This document shows, one piece after another, positions 22,664 through 32,888 of a stretch of 64,000 bases of DNA. Position 1 is the stretch's first letter. Each line of letters begins with the position of its first letter. Origin of the DNA: Rhipidocladum racemiflorum (Eukaryota > Streptophyta > Magnoliopsida > Poales > Poaceae). Made by a program: the position numbers and the translations under genes. Location: contig CM070591.1 of assembly GCA_036346355.1 (NCBI GenBank), positions 37,108,392 to 37,172,391 on the forward strand, written 5' to 3'. The notes under the pieces were generated by a model. It did no database searches, had not been told where the DNA came from, and saw only the letters and a program-made list of their open reading frames with translations.

Positions 22664-23213
22664 CTAACCGAAACCAAAACCATTCCGAGACAAGCCTCCT
22701 AGCTTGAGATCCAATCCAAATACCATTCCATCCGACCGATCCAAACCAACCAGACCAAACCAACCAAATTCTGAACCACCAATCACCAAACATCTCACCC
22801 GTGTCTAAATACTCCTTTTCCATATTTCAACAACACCAATCCATCCATTTCCCAAACCAAAACCCAACCCGAGCCATCGACCAAATCAAACCAAACCGAC
22901 CATTTTCCAAGAAGAATTGTAATTGATCGAGTCGTAACATCATACAGTACATTCTACGGCATAACTAAGCATATGTAGATACTTCTCGTTATTACCCATC
23001 TGACATTTATTTTCATGTCTAGGTTTTTAGCCTATGGTTCAACAAGGTTCACAAATCAATTAAGATTAAGGAAAATCCACCAATTCGGGTCTAACTACCA
23101 AGTTTTCCCACAACTAGTATCTTTATTCAACATACATGCATGCATAATAGTTTTGGCAATTCAAAATAGAACTCTGCAAATATAGGATCAAAATGGTCAA
23201 AGGAGGTGCTTGC

Positions 23214-23283
23214 CTATTTGCTCTTTTAACAAGGTCCGACTCTGGAACGAAGTTGGGATCATCATCTACCGAATCGTCAACAT
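23214..23283 (-). other. putative LTR exon 2 with GC donor, minus-strand LTR
   Basis: On the minus strand: acceptor TTTCCCCAG, acidic stretch (VDDSVDDDPNFVPESD), donor AATAG^GCAAGC. Position and character match exon 2 of the other families. The phase at its end differs by one base. Confidence 0.4.
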
Positions 23284-23439
23284 CTGGGGAAAAGCGATAA
23301 AAACGATTAACGATGAACCAAAGCGAGGCAATTAAGAACCAAGCGTAAAAGCGAATCAAATCCGAAAAAGTGAAGATCGAAAGTTGTTGGAAAGGGTTTA
23401 AACTTCTTAGCTCACATCGGCAAGACCGTCACACAAGTC

Positions 23440-24440
23440 TTGGTGGTACCGTTCAATCGGTAGTACCAACCTACAACGGCGGCACTATCGATCTTCAGTA
23501 GTATCGTGCCCTCGGGACGGTAGTGCTGATGGCCAAGAACTAAAATGGGGTGCTTCCTGGAAAACAACTACCGGAGTGTTGCTCACAGTACCACTGCTTA
23601 AGCAGTAGTACCGGTTCCAACCCTTGGTAGTGTCGGGGTTCTAAAGGCCATGATTAGCACGCTCTGGAAAATAGCTATTGGAGTGTGGCACACAGTATTA
23701 CCAATAGAGTGGTAATACCGGCCCCAAACACCGGTAGTGCCGCGGCTCAAGAGGCCAAATGCAGCTCGCTTCGAAAACCATCTACCGGTGTTATAGCCAT
23801 GGTACTACTGCTCGGGCGGTGGTACCGGGACTATCACGGCGGTAGCGCTGGCTTCCCAGGAAAGGCTAGAAGTCGAAAAGGGAGTTTTCACTCAAATGGG
23901 ATCGGAACTCAGCGTGAACACCAGATTATGGCTCTAGCGACGCTAGAAACCCAACTAAACTGGTTCCGACGAGTTCCGAGCTCGCTTGATCGACTTCCCA
24001 CTTTTCAATTCTGACCTCCTAGTTTTTCCCAAATTAGTTTTTTGATTAAAAAGGACCAACTAAGGACCCAAAACAATAGCTAAACAAATCGGAGAACCGA
24101 GGAAGAAAATGGATTAAAAGAAACCTAATTGGGACCACAGACCTGGCAGTACCGGCAGCCAATGCGTGGTAGTGCCGCCCTCAAGCCCAGCAGTACCGAC
24201 CACAAGGCCCGGTAGTGCCGGCAGCTGAGGACCCGAAGGGGTGCTCTCTGGAAAATCACTACCGATGTTGTGCGCACAGTACTACCGGTCGGCAATAGTA
24301 CTGGCCCCTAACAGCGGTAGTGCCGAACACTGAAGATCGAGAGGTGACATCTCTGGAAATTAACTACCGGTGGTGTGCGAGCGGTAGTGCTGACGAGGGC
24401 GGCAGTACTGGCCTCACACCATTGGTAGTGCCGGCTTTCC
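23440..24440. repeat. dispersed CGGTAGTACCG-type motif array
   Basis: Over twenty variants of (C)GGTAGT(A/G)CCG and their complements are scattered every 20-60 bp, many adjoining each other as imperfect palindromes. A smaller cluster is at 25535-25615. They lie in the minus-strand LTR and are not in a regular tandem order. Confidence 0.8.
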
Positions 24441-25930
24441 AGGGGATAGTTTTGCAAAAATAGGAATTTCACACAATTGAGTCCGGAACTCCGACACAAG
24501 GGTATGACTAGGTTCCTAGTGGCACCAAGGACCCATTCACGCTAACCTTGTCGAGTTTCACGCTCGATTGCTTGAAATCTCACTTTTTACTCTTTTCGAA
24601 ACCCGAGAACGACTCGAGAATGGATTTCGACTCAAAAGGGGTCCAAATCCAATTCTTGTCACAGCAATGGAACCTCTACAGCACTAGGGACCCATACGCG
24701 TTGGTTTCAAGGATTTTGGGACTTCAGAACGTGAATTTGCCCCGAATGCCCAGAATGATCCTTTTTGCAAATCGACCGGGACCGCGGATTTGCAACTCGC
24801 GTATTGATTCTGCTAGCACAATAAGGTTCTACGCGACCGAGAGCTCATCTACAAACTCGATGCACGATGATCGAACTCTCAGAACTCGAAAATCCTAATT
24901 AATCCCGAATTCGATTCTGGACCCGAATCGAGTTCAAACTCGATTCTTCCACGAGAATCGACTTTCGTGGTGTGGAATATATTCGTGAGTCGCCCTCTCG
25001 ACATTTTTAGAGCTGAGGTTTCAAAGGGAGGTTTCCAGAAATTCGATGAACGGCTTATTAAGGCGAATAAATCCAATGAAGGGTAGATCAGGGTTTTTGG
25101 AACGAATCAATCATGCAAAATAATTCTTCTGACCCTAACCTAGGTTTTCTAGGGTTAACAAGAGAGAAGAAAAGAGAAAAACAGGGAGAAGGCTAGGGTT
25201 TGCATCAAACCTTGTGGATTGAACTCCCAATTGAAATCCACCGGTTGTGCAGCCTCCTAAGGTTTTGATGAAGCTTGCTAGCACCATGTTCTTGCCTTCG
25301 CTTGCACCACTTGAGCTCCAACTGGCCGGAGACAAGGAGGAAGGAGGAGAGCTCGGGAGTGGAGAGGAAGAAGATGAGGGAGAGCTAGAGGGAGTGAGGG
25401 AATGAGTGAGAGGGAGAGAGAAGAGGGCCTCCCCTGGCTCTTGAAGGATGAGGAGGGGGCAGGGCAATGTGGGTGGAGGTAGGGCCGATGACGTGCAAAA
25501 AAAGGGGTCTGCCCCCTGGCTCTTGATGCGTCAGCCGGCACTACCGCTCAACCCAAGCGGTAGTGCCGCTCGGCCGGTAGTACCGCCCACTAGCTGGCGG
25601 TACTGCCGCCCATCAGCAAAACCTCCAGGTTTCTTCGTGATTTCTTCTCCAATCTTCGGAATTGATCCTCGGGAATCAAGGGAAGGGTTTTAGGGTTCGA
25701 AAGGAAATTTTTTGGGATTAGGTTTACTAACGTCTTCGGAGGATTTCGATAGGACTCGAAACTCAGGCTTTCAGGTCAAAATCAAACGAAACGGCTCAAA
25801 CGAAACAACAAAGACACTCCGAAAAAAATGACTCCAAATTAAGATCCAGAAATCAAATCTAATCACATTTTAACACTCAATTAGCTTAATTAAGCCTAAT
25901 TAATCTTAATTACAAATTCAAGGTGTTACA

Positions 25931-27951
25931 GTCAGCAGGGCTCGGGTCTAGGACCATGAACGGCTGGCCTTCCGGAGTATTCTCCTCCAGGGTACGAAGT
26001 GTCTCGGTGATGATGTCGTCAGCCTTGGTCTCCTCGAGATCCTCTGCTTTGGCTCCGTTGACCATGACATATTCAACCGAGTCAACTTTGACCACGATGT
26101 GGGTGATCTTTGCGTCAGTGGTGCAGGCATCCTCAGCCACGCCATGCTCGGCCATGGTTTTCTCGGACACCACAACTTCAGCGGCCCAAGCAAGCTCCTT
26201 TTCTATTAAAGAATTGAGCATTTCATCAACCATGGCATCAATATATATCCAATTTTTCCCTACTAGCTATTGCGCTCACAATAACAACGTGGGGTTAGCA
26301 CAGTATTCAAAAGAAAAGAGAGCAAAAGGAAAAGAGTGGAAACTTACCTTGCTCAGGCGTCTCGTCTGCGGAGTCCTTTGACTTCGACACACAGCTCGGG
26401 CTACAACCAGGAGCTTGGCCATGTTTGCGGCCGTCTGGCTGGCCTTCGTCACCTTGGGGTCAACCTCCTCCAGGTCAACCTCCATCAGGGTCATCACTGG
26501 CTGATGAAGGGCGCCGAGTCCTCCCGCTCCCGGTGACCTTCGACGCCTCGTGATCAAGGGCGCTGAGTCCTCCTCAAGCTCGGGTGCCAAGCTCGAGGTC
26601 ACTCATGCGAGCTTGGCTTGGAGGGCAACAATCTTGCCCTCTAGTTCCTCCTTCCGCGCGGGGCCCTTCGCCGTGGCCATCGCCTCCTTCTTCGCCTTCT
26701 CGGCAAGCTAGTGCAAAGGGGCCATCAGCTTCGGGTTTTTCCTAGTATGCTCTGCCATCCACAGCTTTAGCTTGCTTACTTCCTTCCGATCGGCATACTC
26801 CAAGTGTTGCCGAGGGGGACTCTTGCTCGAGCTGGCCCTCCTCCTTGGGCGCTTGGGAGGAGATGGCGGTGGTGACCATCCACGTCGCTTGCGGACTACC
26901 ACCCTTTTGGTCCTAACGCCAAGAGTGAGGCCCCCGGGATCACCCAACGGTAGCTTGATAACAGACACTGCAGCTTCGAGAGCGACCTTCTCCTATCAAA
27001 AAGAACAGATAAAAGGATCAAAATAATGCTCAGGATGTTGTTCCCTGAGCACAGTGCGCTCGGGATGTTGTTTCCTGAGCACGGTGAGCTCGGGATGATA
27101 TTCACCGGGCATGGTCTGCTCTGGATGGAATACCCCGAGCGTGATTGCTTGACTACTTACCGCTTCGCCCCACTCGAGCATGTTGCTCAGGACCTGACGG
27201 CCGACCTCCAGCTCCTTGCCCTTAGGGGTACCGAACATCTTAGCAACCCTTTTGTCGACCCAGCTCTTCACCGGAGCAGCGCCACAACCAAGGAACCGTG
27301 AATATGAGCAAGATGATTTGAGAACATATCGAAAAGAAGCTCAGCCTTGGACTTACCTAAATCGGATTCCCGGGTGAGGTCTTGCCACCTGACAATCTCG
27401 AAGAAACGGTGCTCCCTTCTCCTGAGGGGCATCTCAACGCTCGGAGATACAACTCTAGTGTAGCAAAGGGTGCTTCCCTCTGCCTTTTTCAGGTAGAACC
27501 AACCATCGGCCCACCCTGCCATTGAGTCCTTGAGCATGAAACTCGAGAACTCGTCCGATCGGTTGGACCGGAGGCAAAAATAGGCGCAACCGGTAGGAGA
27601 AGCCATGCCGGTGCGGAACAAGGAGTAAAAGTGAAAAAAGAGGCTGAGCGTGGGCAAGAAGCCCACAAAGCCCTCGCAAAGGTGAGAAAAGATTGTCAGG
27701 ATAAGAATAGAGTTGGGGTTGAGGTTGGTGATCTCGCACTCGCAATGAGCGAGCACGGATTCGAGAAACTCACTCTCGAGCATTCGAAGCCCGTTGAGGG
27801 AGTACAGCTCGTAGGAGACAACCTCTCCCTCCTACAGCTGCGGCTCTTGCTTGTCGCAAGCGGCCCTCCACGAATCCTCGTCGAGGGACCCAAGCTTCAC
27901 GAGCACCTTGAGCCTTTGCTGGTTCGTCTTGCTCACGCCGAACTTCGCCAT
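25931..27951 (-). pseudogene. Tat-element antisense gene, 5' exons (gypsy-type transposon protein, PF04195-like)
   Basis: The start is ATG 27951-27949. Exon a, 27951-27357, has the blocks LNPNSIL, HLCEGFVG and WFYLKK, which recall the Pfam family 'putative gypsy type transposon' (PF04195). It ends at donor GATTTAG^GTAAGTCC. Exon b (about 27270-27161) ends GAAGCG^GTAAGTAG. Exon c, 26992-26348, follows TTTTGATAG, has a basic SPPPSPPKRPRRR stretch and ends GCAAG^GTAAGTTT. Exon d starts near 26259 and is cut at 25931 by a solo LTR. One TAG (27834-27832) replaces a likely CAG; one further stop near 26610 and a frameshift near 27280 mark decay. The gene lies opposite to pol, as in Grande-type elements. 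Molecular role unknown. Confidence 0.72.
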
Positions 27952-28031
27952 TTGATTCAAGGAAGGGGATTAAAAATGAAGACAAAAGCAAGAGATTTGA
28001 GGAGATTTCTTAAGTTTCGGATGTAGGAGGT
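27952..28031 (-). promoter_or_regulatory. 5' leader of the Tat antisense gene
   Basis: Eighty bases upstream of the ATG without an ORF. The leader and promoter would continue on the far side of the Tekay element, from 41101 onward. The TSD copy GAGGT is 28027-28031. Confidence 0.4.
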
Positions 28032-28454
28032 TGTAACACCCCAATTTTTGTTTTTCATGAATTTAAATAAGATTTGGCACTTTTTATGAATTTTAGGAAT
28101 TTTCTGGGATTTATTCGGATTTAATTGGAATTTATTTGAATTTATTTCCTTTTGAAATAATTAAAGAATTTAATTGTGCAAATAAAATTTTGTTGGAAAA
28201 ATTTTATTTGAGTCCAAAATGTCCCAACATATTTTCTAGAATTTTTCTGGAATTTTTCTGAGTGTTTTGCTATTTTTAATGAGTTAAATGAATTTCTGGG
28301 GATTAAATGGATTATTTAATCGCTGGAAAAACCGAGTGGGTTTCACTATTCCTCCGACCGAGCCCGAGTCGGACTCTAGTTCGAGTCCGACCCGAACCCG
28401 AGCGCGCCGCACGGTTCGACCGAACCAAGTCGGCCGATACCCTAGCCGCATGAC

Positions 28455-29370
28455 CATTGGATCGAGATCCAACGGCCACGATCGCGCCACGTCGCCCGAG
28501 CCAGACCCGACCGAGCCAGCCAAGTCACCGAGCCGGACCTGAGTCTGATTCCCCGTGACCGTTGGATCTTGATCCAACGGCTCTCATTGAGCCACGTCAC
28601 CTTCTCCGTATCGCCGCCAGACTCCGCCGCCGCCCGCGCGTGGGACCTCGTTTTCCGCGTGTATCACGGACGCCGAGGGGGTATTTAATGCGCCGTCACC
28701 CGTATCAGGACCCCCACTTCTGCGCGCACCATTTGCCCTAACCCACGCCAGTCAAGCTGCCGCCGCCAGCCCGTGCGAGCTCGCCGAAGTTGGAGCTCGT
28801 TCCGCCGCGGTTTTCCGTTGATTGCCGCCGACTCCGTCGTCCTCCACCGTGAACAAGCCCAGATCCGGGACAGCCGTGCCAAGCCGCGTCTAGGGGTGCA
28901 ACTCTTCTCGCCGGAGCGGCCCAGAAAAGCCGTCACGAGGGTCGTCGTCCTCGACTCCGGCAAAGCCGCGCCGCCGCAGCGTCATCGTCGCCCTTGAAGC
29001 TCGCCAGCCGTCCGATCGCCATCCAACGGCTACGGTGAGTCCACGTTTCCCCCAAACCCTAGAAACCAGATTGGATCTGGACTGTTGGATCAAGATCCAA
29101 CGGCCCACGATCGTCCACGTCGCCCGCAACGCGAACAACGTTACGGGTTAATGTTGTTTTCAACCGTTGGATCTAGATCCAACGGCGTAGATTGAGCCAC
29201 GCGTCGGCCACCGGGACATGACACGCCACCCTCGGTGAAGCGAAAACCCGATCCAATCTGGACTGTCCGATCCGAATCGAACGGCCCAGATTAGCCGCGT
29301 TGTATCGCAACATGCGGCATTGGATACAATCGGAACCGTTGATTTTCAAATCAACGATCCAGATCGCGCC
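28455..29370 (+). repeat. series of GATCCAACGG palindromes
   Basis: Inverted repeats of the type CCGTTGGATC-nn-GATCCAACGG occur near 28457, 28558, 29082 and 29163, with weaker ones at 29015, 29268 and 29337. The same series is present in the 3' LTR (37828-38740) and in the solo LTR (13470-14340). Confidence 0.85.
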
Positions 29371-29530
29371 ACGTGTCCGGAGCGAACGGCCAGCGCGTCG
29401 CCGGCCGACGCGTCATGGCGCGTGACGCCACGCGTGGGCTCGCGGCCACGGATAGCCAACCGCACCATGACGTTAGCCGTGACGTCACGGCGGGGCCCGC
29501 GTGTCAGCCCGCTCCGCCGAACCGCGCGAT

Positions 29531-29548
29531 GACGTCAGCGCTGACGTC
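29531..29548 (+). promoter_or_regulatory. palindrome with two TGACGTC-type bZIP sites
   Basis: GACGTCAGCGCTGACGTC is a perfect 18-bp palindrome. Further TGACGT(C/T)A sites stand nearby (29465-29490). Such sites bind plant bZIP/TGA factors; use here is inference. Confidence 0.5.
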
Positions 29549-30073
29549 TCCCGATGGGGCCGCGTGTCAGCGACACGTGGAGCCGTGGACCGAGTCCACG
29601 GTGGACCCGAGCCGAACCGTAGGCCGAGTCCTTGGACTGGCTGCCACCAGCCGACCAATAAGAAGCCAACACATGTCATGCTGACGCAATAAATCGTTTT
29701 CCGAAAAGAAATAATTTATTTAATTCGGTTTAATGAATTCAAATATGATTTCAAACTTCAAATGCTTATAACTTTTGCAATTTAACTCCGATTTGGGTGA
29801 TTCAAATTTCTAAATTTGTATAAAATTGAGATCTACCTAATGGTGAATTTTATTTAATTTTTAGACCGAAGTTTTTCTCTGTAATATTATTTAATTGATT
29901 ATTTAAACTTTAAACGCTTATAACTTTTGCGTTTGAACTCCAATTTCGCCGATTTAAATTCCTAAAAATTCATAAAATTATGCTCTCTCTATTTATGGAC
30001 TTAATTTGGATGTTTGGACACTTTTTGTCTACTGTTTTATTCATTTATTGCTATTTGCACGCGTTACGAGTAG

Positions 30074-30154
30074 ACGTTAAGGTGCCCAAAGGCTTCGAAG
30101 GTGATGTGTTGACCCAGGAGCCACCTCAGGACCAAGATCAAGTATTCTTTGAAG
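30074..30154 (+). other. putative LTR exon 2, Tekay 5' LTR
   Basis: After CGAGTAG the frame reads an acidic stretch that ends in FFE. Unspliced it continues GKLCFDHVEPILKLV and stops at 30199-30201. The donor position has GA in place of GC. Confidence 0.4.
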
Positions 30155-31319
30155 GAAAGTTGTGCTTTGACCATGTTGAACCCATTTTGAAATTAGTTTG
30201 ATTCAAATTATTGCATGCTAGTTCAATTATAAAATTCTTTAATTAATTTTTGGAGATTAGTTAATTACCTAGTTACTGTATGCCACTTTGACATAAACAA
30301 TTTAATGCCATGAACCCCTTGTCACCCTAGTTGAGGATTAAATAGTTGGACATTATTAAATTGCCAACATGGGAAGTTAGACCGTTGTAGTACATTGCTT
30401 AGACCTGCTACGTGCTTATGACATGATTTTGGACAAACAAATGTTAATATTGACTTAATGATATATTGAACCTGTTTTAGAAAGGTATTAAGTGCGGTGA
30501 TGTTGATGGCACGTGGTGCATGGTAACCAACTGGGGGTTTGATAAATAGTTTTCGACCGGGGCATGTGGCAAGAATAATCGGGTGGGCCAGTTGTGGCAT
30601 CGGGAGCGTTATTTTGGTTCTTCGGGTAGTCATACCCTAGTCAACCTAAGGACTTAATCTTGCAAGCCTTTGAACTGAGTTAATCGTGCAACCACTTGAC
30701 CGGAATGGGATGGTCCTAGTTGAGTAAGTTACTAATAACTTGCATGTGATACCTCTGGTGTCAACTACACCTTTTGTGTAGCTTGAAAGGGGAGCATACC
30801 AGGGCTGAGGCATGGTACCTGTCCAATGGTATGTCGGTCCCATACTTCGCCTTTGATAAGGGAAGGGATGTTGTAAGGCAAAAACCAAAAAGGTTCACTT
30901 GCGTAGTTAGCCGTTTCCGAAAGGCTTTGTTACGATCACTCACCCTTGTGGTGTTCGGCTGTATCTTGTGGGTAAAGTGCATAACCTCTGCAGAGTGTAA
31001 AATCTATTCGAATAGCCGTGTCCACGGTATTGGACATTGCTCGGGGATTACAGTTAAGGGTTAGACTTTCATGAAAATAACTTGTACTTGAAGTGTTGGG
31101 TTTGGTTTAATAATGATGTTGATGGAAATGTGGATTAGGAATTGGGAAGATGTTTATTTAACTCCTGGAAAAGTTATTGATAATATACTTGTCTTTACTG
31201 CTTTTGAATCTACCTATGATACTTGTCAAATGCTGTTTTACAGCAATTATACCATGAGTCATTCCCTTGTACTAAGCCATGCATGTAGTATATTAGTTTG
31301 CATTCTGTGCATGACTTGC

Positions 31320-31418
31320 TGAGTACCAAGTACTCACCCTTGCCACAATACAACACCAGTTGAAGAAGAGTCTACACCATCTTTGGAGGATGAGCTCCAA
31401 GAGGAACCGTCTAACTAG
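31320..31418 (+). other. palindromic stem and putative LTR exon 3, Tekay 5' LTR
   Basis: The stem TGAGTAC-CAA-GTACTCA is followed by acceptor CAACACCAG (ends 31359) and the acidic VEEESTPSLEDELQEEPSN with TAG at 31416-31418. The stop is followed by the conserved CCCAGTCAGTTGCC. Confidence 0.45.
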
Positions 31419-31707
31419 GGAGCGAGCCCAGTCAGTTGCCTGTGGTATACTGGATGGCGCCACGAAGTTATCATATTTTCCGCTGCTATTATTTCTCTTT
31501 TATTAAGTTTTCGCCCTGCGTGGCGTATATTTGTAACTTGACCTTAAGGTCGAGTAATAGCTTGGTTAACTATTTAAAGTTCCTTATTATTTCATTGAGT
31601 ATGATTGTGATATTTACGAATGTTGAGACTGTGTGCACTAGCGTGTTCCTGGACTAGTGCTAATTACACAGAGGGTCTGGATTTGTAAATTCGGGTCCCG
31701 ACAGAGG

Positions 31708-31720
31708 TGGTATCAGAGCC
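31708..31720 (+). other. primer binding site, initiator tRNA-Met
   Basis: TGGTATCAGAGCC four bases after the 5' LTR end is the usual site complementary to the 3' end of plant initiator tRNA-Met. Confidence 0.92.
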
Positions 31721-31917
31721 ATACTGACTGTAGGCTCAACCCATAGTTAGAATGGTCGTAGTGAGGGTAAAACCTATTTTATAAAGTTAAAAATTTGTCA
31801 GGATAATGACTGAATTCTCGACTTATCCCCTTCTCTCTTTTCTTACCCCCTTGCTGAATTTTTCCCTTACCCTCATCGCAGTTTGAAATCTGTTCTTACG
31901 TGAGCATTTTGTGACAG

Positions 31918-32540
31918 ATGGAGGGAGAGATCAACTACGTCGATCTTGAGGTTGGACACGTCGCGGAACTTGGGCGTATGTTGCAGTTCCTTGAAGGTTT
32001 TGAGAAGCCGCAATACCAAGTGAACGTCATCAGACAAGTGGGACTGATTAAGGCTTGTGATGTGAAGATCACGGTACATGCCAGGAAGAAGGGCAAGGGC
32101 AACCGTCCGATATACTGCACGCCAGGAGGTCGACAATGCAGATGGGAATTCAGGAGGTATCACGACGAGCAATGCGACACATCACCCGCATCTACGCCAG
32201 CAAGCTGAAGGGCGCGGTGTACCGCTACCACACACACAACAACAACCTTCTTGACCCGAAGCTGATTCAGGATGAGAATGCCACGGTCACACAGCTGGCA
32301 CGACTTGTCATCGCTCAGGAGGATGTGCTCGATGATACGAACCGGGAGCTACAGAAGGCTCGCGAGGAGGTCACGATAGAGAAGAATCGGTGGCGGGAGG
32401 CTCAAGAGCATGTGTCTCACCTTCTGCGAAGAATTGACGAGTTGGAGATGGCATTGTACGGACCGGGACCAGAGCCAGTACTCGAGCTACATGAGCTGGA
32501 CCCGGAGGAGTCAGATCTCGATGAGGACACCGCTTCTTAA
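31918..32540 (+). pseudogene. extra ORF upstream of Tekay gag (coiled-coil protein)
   Basis: ATG at 31918, 200 bp after the PBS, opens a ~75-residue segment (MEGEINYVDLEVGHVAELG) ending in a basic KKGKGNR patch. The frame shifts near 32140-32155. The second part, to TAA 32538-32540, has a heptad-rich helix (DDTNRELQKAREEV, then HLLRRIDELEMAL) and a strongly acidic tail. It is not gag, which starts at 32889. I do not recognise a family. Its place between PBS and gag suggests translation from the full-length RNA or a spliced form. Confidence 0.6.
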
Positions 32541-32888
32541 ACTACCACAGTTGTAGGGCATGGTGATTGTTTCGCGCCGATGCCACCGCACGCTCACCCA
32601 GGCAGTGGAGGTTTTCTAGACGAGTAAGCCCAGGTCTTGTAGTTGGGACTCCTTCGTCGAGTCGCGTTATAGAATAAAGATTCACCCTTAGAGGCGTTGG
32701 ATTTTCATTGCTAGCTGAGTGTGCAGTATGTGTTGCACGCCCTTAAGCATTGTAAGCAACCATACCAAGATATTATTATGGTATAGTTTAATAAAGTTGG
32801 ATTTTGAGTTACACCTCCCCGCATAAGTTGCTCTACTACTTGTATATGCTTGTTTCCCCTTGTCTCTAAACCTTGGAGCAATCAACAG

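Larger units (their letters stand above)
20315..25930 (-). mobile_element. minus-strand Tekay-like solo LTR with a nested solo LTR
   Basis: Read on the minus strand it starts TGTAACACCTTG (25930) and ends CTGTTACA (20315). Without the insert 21857-22668 it is ~4.8 kb. No PBS, gag or pol is seen. It shares with the plus-strand Tekay LTRs the GGTAAAGTGTAC..CTCT island (21290-21345), the GTGAGTAC/GTACTCAC stem (20839-20860) and the CAGTCAGTTGCC block (20709-20720). The flanks are GTCTT (20310-20314) and GTCAG (25931-25935), only 3 of 5 equal, so the TSD is decayed or the borders are off by a few bases. It interrupts an exon of the Tat antisense gene. Confidence 0.78.
28032..31703 (+). mobile_element. 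5' LTR of the Tekay element
   Basis: Runs from TGTAACACCCC to GGGTCCCGACA, 3672 bp. Compared with the 3' LTR it has a 12-bp duplication near 28245 (CTGGAATTTTT repeated) and scattered substitutions, many at CpG. TATA-like TATTTAAT lies at 28681, a strong splice donor ACG^GTGAGT at 29035 and exon-like stretches at 30074 and 31360. Confidence 0.95.

Noticed and set aside
22126..22683. ORFs in the 0.8-kb solo LTR
   Set aside because: High GC gives long open frames on both strands; the LTR-like ends and near-TSD explain the segment better.
30774..31064. Conserved ORF ending in a Cys-rich stretch (also 40165-40455 and 18977-19246)
   Set aside because: The shared part coincides with the conserved CTCTGCAGAG DNA island and lies in a presumed LTR intron. 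In the third LTR family (near 21320, minus strand) the frame has a stop, so constraint seems to be on the DNA.
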